A model generated the notes under the pieces. It was given only the letters and a program-made list of their open reading frames with translations. It did not search any database and was not told the DNA's origin. A program made the position numbers and the translations under genes. From Gallionellaceae bacterium UBA5126 (GTDB lineage Bacteria > Pseudomonadota > Gammaproteobacteria > Burkholderiales > Gallionellaceae), in NCBI GenBank assembly GCA_002414205.1, contig DHYQ01000015.1, forward strand, positions 279-9,010: DNA of 8,732 bases. Reading direction: 5' to 3'. Positions 6,008 to 8,732 of the stretch are shown piece by piece (position 1 is the stretch's first letter; every line of letters starts with the position of its first letter).

Positions 6008-8732
6008 ATGAAAAAAATTGTCTCTACCCTGTTCGCTGCCTTGCTGACTTCCACCGCTTATGCCGGTCAATGGGAAGATTTGCAGCGCCAATGGGATGCC
6101 GCTTTCTACACTCAACCTGCCGTCAAATTGCCGCTGCTGCAACAGCAAGCGCGCCAGGGAGATGCGCACGCGCTGTATGTCCTGAATCTGCTGGCCGCCA
6201 ACCATCGTTATGCCTTGCTCGATGCGCAAAAACGCCAGTTGCACCAACAAACGTGTCGAACCGGCGAGCAAAGTGGGCAGCCGTTGTTGCTGCTGCGATG
6301 TGGGCAGGATTTTTACGCCGGGAATGGGGTGGAGAAAGACGAAGCACAAGCCGTGATCTGGTATCATAAAGCGGCGGCATTGGGTTCCGGGGCGGCCATG
6401 GCGGAGTTGGGCGGTGCCTATTTCCTGGGCAACGGCGTTGCCAAGGATGAGGTGGCCAGTCTGGACTGGCTGCGCAAGGGGGCGGCACTCGGCGATGCGC
6501 AGGCGCTGTATGACCTGGGGCTGGTGACGCAATGTGGCTGGTGCGGACAAAAGGTGGATGAGGTGCAGGCGCTGGACTGGTATCGCCAGGCGGCTGCGCT
6601 GAACTATCCCGCTGCGCTGCGGGCCGTGGGGTACTTTTACCAGAATGGGCGCGGTGGTTTGAGCAAGGACAAGTCCGCTGCACAAATCTGGTTTGGCAAG
6701 AGTTTGCAGCAGTATCGTGTGCGCGCCGAGGCGGGCGATAGCGATGCCATGATCAATCTGGCAGAGTTTTATCAGGAAGGCCTGGGCGTCGCCAAGAATC
6801 TGCCACTGGCCAAAACCTGGCTGGAGCGCGCCGCCCGTCAGGGCGACGCCAAGGGCATGCTGACCCTGGGCTATTTTTATCAGGATGAGGCGGTGGATGA
6901 TCCCGCCAAGGCCTTGCCCTGGTTCCATCAAGCCGCAGCACTGGGTAACTTGAGCGCCATGTATGCCTTGGGGAATGCCTATGGTTATGGCATCGGGGTG
7001 ACGGTGGATGAGGCCGAAGCCGTGCGCTGGTATCAGCGCGCCGCCGCACGCAAGCAGATCTGCGCCATGCTGGCCATGGGCTACCGCTATAGCCGGGGAG
7101 CCGGTGTCCGCAAGGATGAAGCCGAGGCCAATCGCTGGTATTTGCTGGCCGCGCAAGAGGAGCACATCGGGGCCATGCTGACCTTGGGCGACCGTTATCG
7201 CAGCGGCAAGGATGGCCTCGCCAATCTGGAAGAGGGCGACAAATGGCTGAAGGCAGCTTTCCAATTGACCCGCAAGCGCGCTGAGGCCGGGGCCGAAAAT
7301 GCCATGCGCTCACTGGGCAATTTGTATCTGCAAGGCCGGGGCGTGGAAAAGAACGTCCAATTGGGGCTGGAGTGGTATCGCAAGGCGGCAGAAAAACAAT
7401 CCATCGCCAGCGATATGGCCCTGGGAAATTTGTATCACGATGGCACGCTGGTACCGCAGGACAAGGCACAGGCACAGCACTGGTATGAACGGGCGGTCGC
7501 GCAATATCGTCAGGACGCCGCCGCAGGCGATGCACAAGCGATGAAAGCATTGGGCAACCTCTACTATGACGGCAAGGCGCTGCCTGAAGACGCACAAAAA
7601 TCTACCGAGTGGTATCGCCAGGCAGCCGAAGCCGGCAATGCGTCCGCCATGAACGCCTTGGCCAATCGTTATTACGACGGCAAAGGCATCGAGAAAAATT
7701 TTGAGCAAGCCGTGCATTGGTATCGCCAGGCAGCACAACATGGCGATGCTTGGGGCATGCGCAATTTGGGCAACATGTACCTGAATGGTCAAGGTGTCGC
7801 CAAGGATGTGGCTCAAGCCAAACGCTGGTACGAGCGCGCCGCCCTGCGTGGCAACAACAGCGCCATGGAAGATCTGGGCCGCTGGTATGAAGCACATGAC
7901 CGCAGCAAAAACAGCCAGCAAATGGCCTTCACCTGGTATCGCCGTGCGGCGGAAGCGGGCAATGCCGAAGCCATGAACCAAGTTGCCAGCGCCTATCGCT
8001 ACGGCAGTGGTGTCGAGCGAAACCATGAAAAAGACATGGCCTGGCTGCAACGCGCCGCGCAGGAAAAAAACCTGAATGCCATGAGCACACTGGCCAGCAA
8101 TTACCGCCATGGCATTCGTACTGAACAGGATTTGCCCCAAGCTTTCAACTGGTATCAACAAGCCGCCGATTTGGGCGATGTGTACAGCATGATCGACCTG
8201 GCGGAAATGTACTACCAAGGCGAAGGCGTGCCCCAAGACAAGGCGGCAGCGGAAAAGTGGTATCAAAAAGCCGCTGAAAAGGCAGCCTATTGGCAACTGC
8301 AAACCTTGGCCGAGCATTATGAAATCGGGAAAAAAGCGCCACAGGACGATCAAAAAGCCCTGAGTTTCTACCAAAAATTTGCCGACAGCGGTGTGGCGGA
8401 AGGGCTGCACCAGATGGGCGAAATTTATCAACGCGGTTTGGGCAAGGTGGTTCGCCCCAATCCGGGAACCGCGCTGGACTGGTATCGCAAGGCCGCCGCC
8501 AAGGGTCATACCGACAGCATGTTGCGACTTGGCGCGGCCTATGTCACCGGCCAAGGGGTTGCCCAAGACGACCAGCAAGCCTTCAACTGGTATGAAAAAG
8601 CCGCCAGGGCAGGCTCGCGTGAGGCCATGCAGGAATTGGTGGTGTTCTATCGCCATGGCTGGGGCGTGAACAAGAGTGCCGCACTCGCCGATACCTGGGC
8701 ACGCAAACTCCAGGCTGAAGACAAACGCGGTC
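6008..8732 (+). CDS. Large exported Sel1-repeat (SLR) protein, 3' end beyond window
   Basis: The frame is open from the ATG at 6008 to the last base: 908 codons with no stop. The signal peptide is residues 1-19 (MKKIVSTLFAALLTSTAYA) before GQWEDL, so the protein is probably periplasmic or exported. About 22 Sel1-like units of about 36 residues follow, with consensus AM..LG..Y..G.GV..D...A..WY..AA..G; examples are LDWYRQAA, VHWYRQAA and FNWYEKAA. Such repeats stack as helix pairs in a superhelix and bind other proteins. No enzymatic domain is seen in the visible part. Extra helix-length insertions follow three units, at about residues 232-244, 416-429 and 496-508. Cys176 and Cys179 form a CGWC motif in an early repeat. 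The ribosome site is weak (GGAA at 5997-6000). The gene diverges from the caspase-FGE gene, so a shared envelope function is possible but unproven. Any C-terminal domain lies beyond the edge. Confidence 0.93.
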   Translation, partial: MKKIVSTLFAALLTSTAYAGQWEDLQRQWDAAFYTQPAVKLPLLQQQARQGDAHALYVLNLLAANHRYALLDAQKRQLHQQTCRTGEQSGQPLLLLRCGQDFYAGNGVEKDEAQAVIWYHKAAALGSGAAMAELGGAYFLGNGVAKDEVASLDWLRKGAALGDAQALYDLGLVTQCGWCGQKVDEVQALDWYRQAAALNYPAALRAVGYFYQNGRGGLSKDKSAAQIWFGKSLQQYRVRAEAGDSDAMINLAEFYQEGLGVAKNLPLAKTWLERAARQGDAKGMLTLGYFYQDEAVDDPAKALPWFHQAAALGNLSAMYALGNAYGYGIGVTVDEAEAVRWYQRAAARKQICAMLAMGYRYSRGAGVRKDEAEANRWYLLAAQEEHIGAMLTLGDRYRSGKDGLANLEEGDKWLKAAFQLTRKRAEAGAENAMRSLGNLYLQGRGVEKNVQLGLEWYRKAAEKQSIASDMALGNLYHDGTLVPQDKAQAQHWYERAVAQYRQDAAAGDAQAMKALGNLYYDGKALPEDAQKSTEWYRQAAEAGNASAMNALANRYYDGKGIEKNFEQAVHWYRQAAQHGDAWGMRNLGNMYLNGQGVAKDVAQAKRWYERAALRGNNSAMEDLGRWYEAHDRSKNSQQMAFTWYRRAAEAGNAEAMNQVASAYRYGSGVERNHEKDMAWLQRAAQEKNLNAMSTLASNYRHGIRTEQDLPQAFNWYQQAADLGDVYSMIDLAEMYYQGEGVPQDKAAAEKWYQKAAEKAAYWQLQTLAEHYEIGKKAPQDDQKALSFYQKFADSGVAEGLHQMGEIYQRGLGKVVRPNPGTALDWYRKAAAKGHTDSMLRLGAAYVTGQGVAQDDQQAFNWYEKAARAGSREAMQELVVFYRHGWGVNKSAALADTWARKLQAEDKRG

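Noticed and set aside
5915..7264. Minus-strand open frame of 449 codons antisense to the Sel1 gene
   Set aside because: It is the mirror of the repetitive Sel1 coding sequence; its periodic composition comes from the repeats. The plus-strand frame has a signal peptide and a clear family, and this one has neither.
7310..8656. Minus-strand open frame of 448 codons antisense to the Sel1 gene
   Set aside because: Same cause: long only because the repeat codon pattern on the plus strand seldom creates stops in this antisense frame.

Overview
The window is GC-rich chromosomal DNA from a Gram-negative proteobacterium, most likely Beta- or Gammaproteobacteria. The reasons are the rnr-rlmB pair, an outer-membrane porin ending in Phe, and Sec signal peptides on four proteins. 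It holds seven protein genes: one cut at the left edge, one cut at the right edge, five complete.

Left block (+ strand, 1-2978): the 3' end of rnr (RNase R) overlaps rlmB (23S rRNA Gm2251 methyltransferase) by 8 nt, a housekeeping RNA-processing pair. After 86 nt comes a small exported PstS-like phosphate-binding protein. Seventeen nt later comes a 16-18-strand-type outer-membrane porin, and the two probably form an envelope transport or sensing pair. Middle block (- strand, 5511-2960): a large exported caspase-like protein is fused through a Pro/Val/Thr-rich linker to a formylglycine-generating-enzyme-fold (SUMF1/FGE) domain. A strong intrinsic terminator with a GAAA loop follows it, then a DUF2062 membrane protein whose stop overlaps the porin stop tail to tail. 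Right block (+ strand, 6008 to window end): an exported Sel1-repeat protein of at least 908 residues with about 22 repeats, still open at the edge. It is transcribed away from the caspase-FGE gene across a roughly 490-nt divergent control region containing several inverted repeats.

The part most worth a second look is the caspase-FGE gene with its flank. The last ~38 residues have the layout of a C-type-lectin-fold variable region as used by diversity-generating retroelements. A 9-bp hairpin with a GAAA loop lies 19 nt past the stop, where such elements carry a target hairpin. No reverse transcriptase or template repeat is in the window, so this is only a hypothesis. The Sel1 gene has no stop in the window, and its antisense strand carries two spurious open frames of about 450 codons. 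Those should not be annotated.
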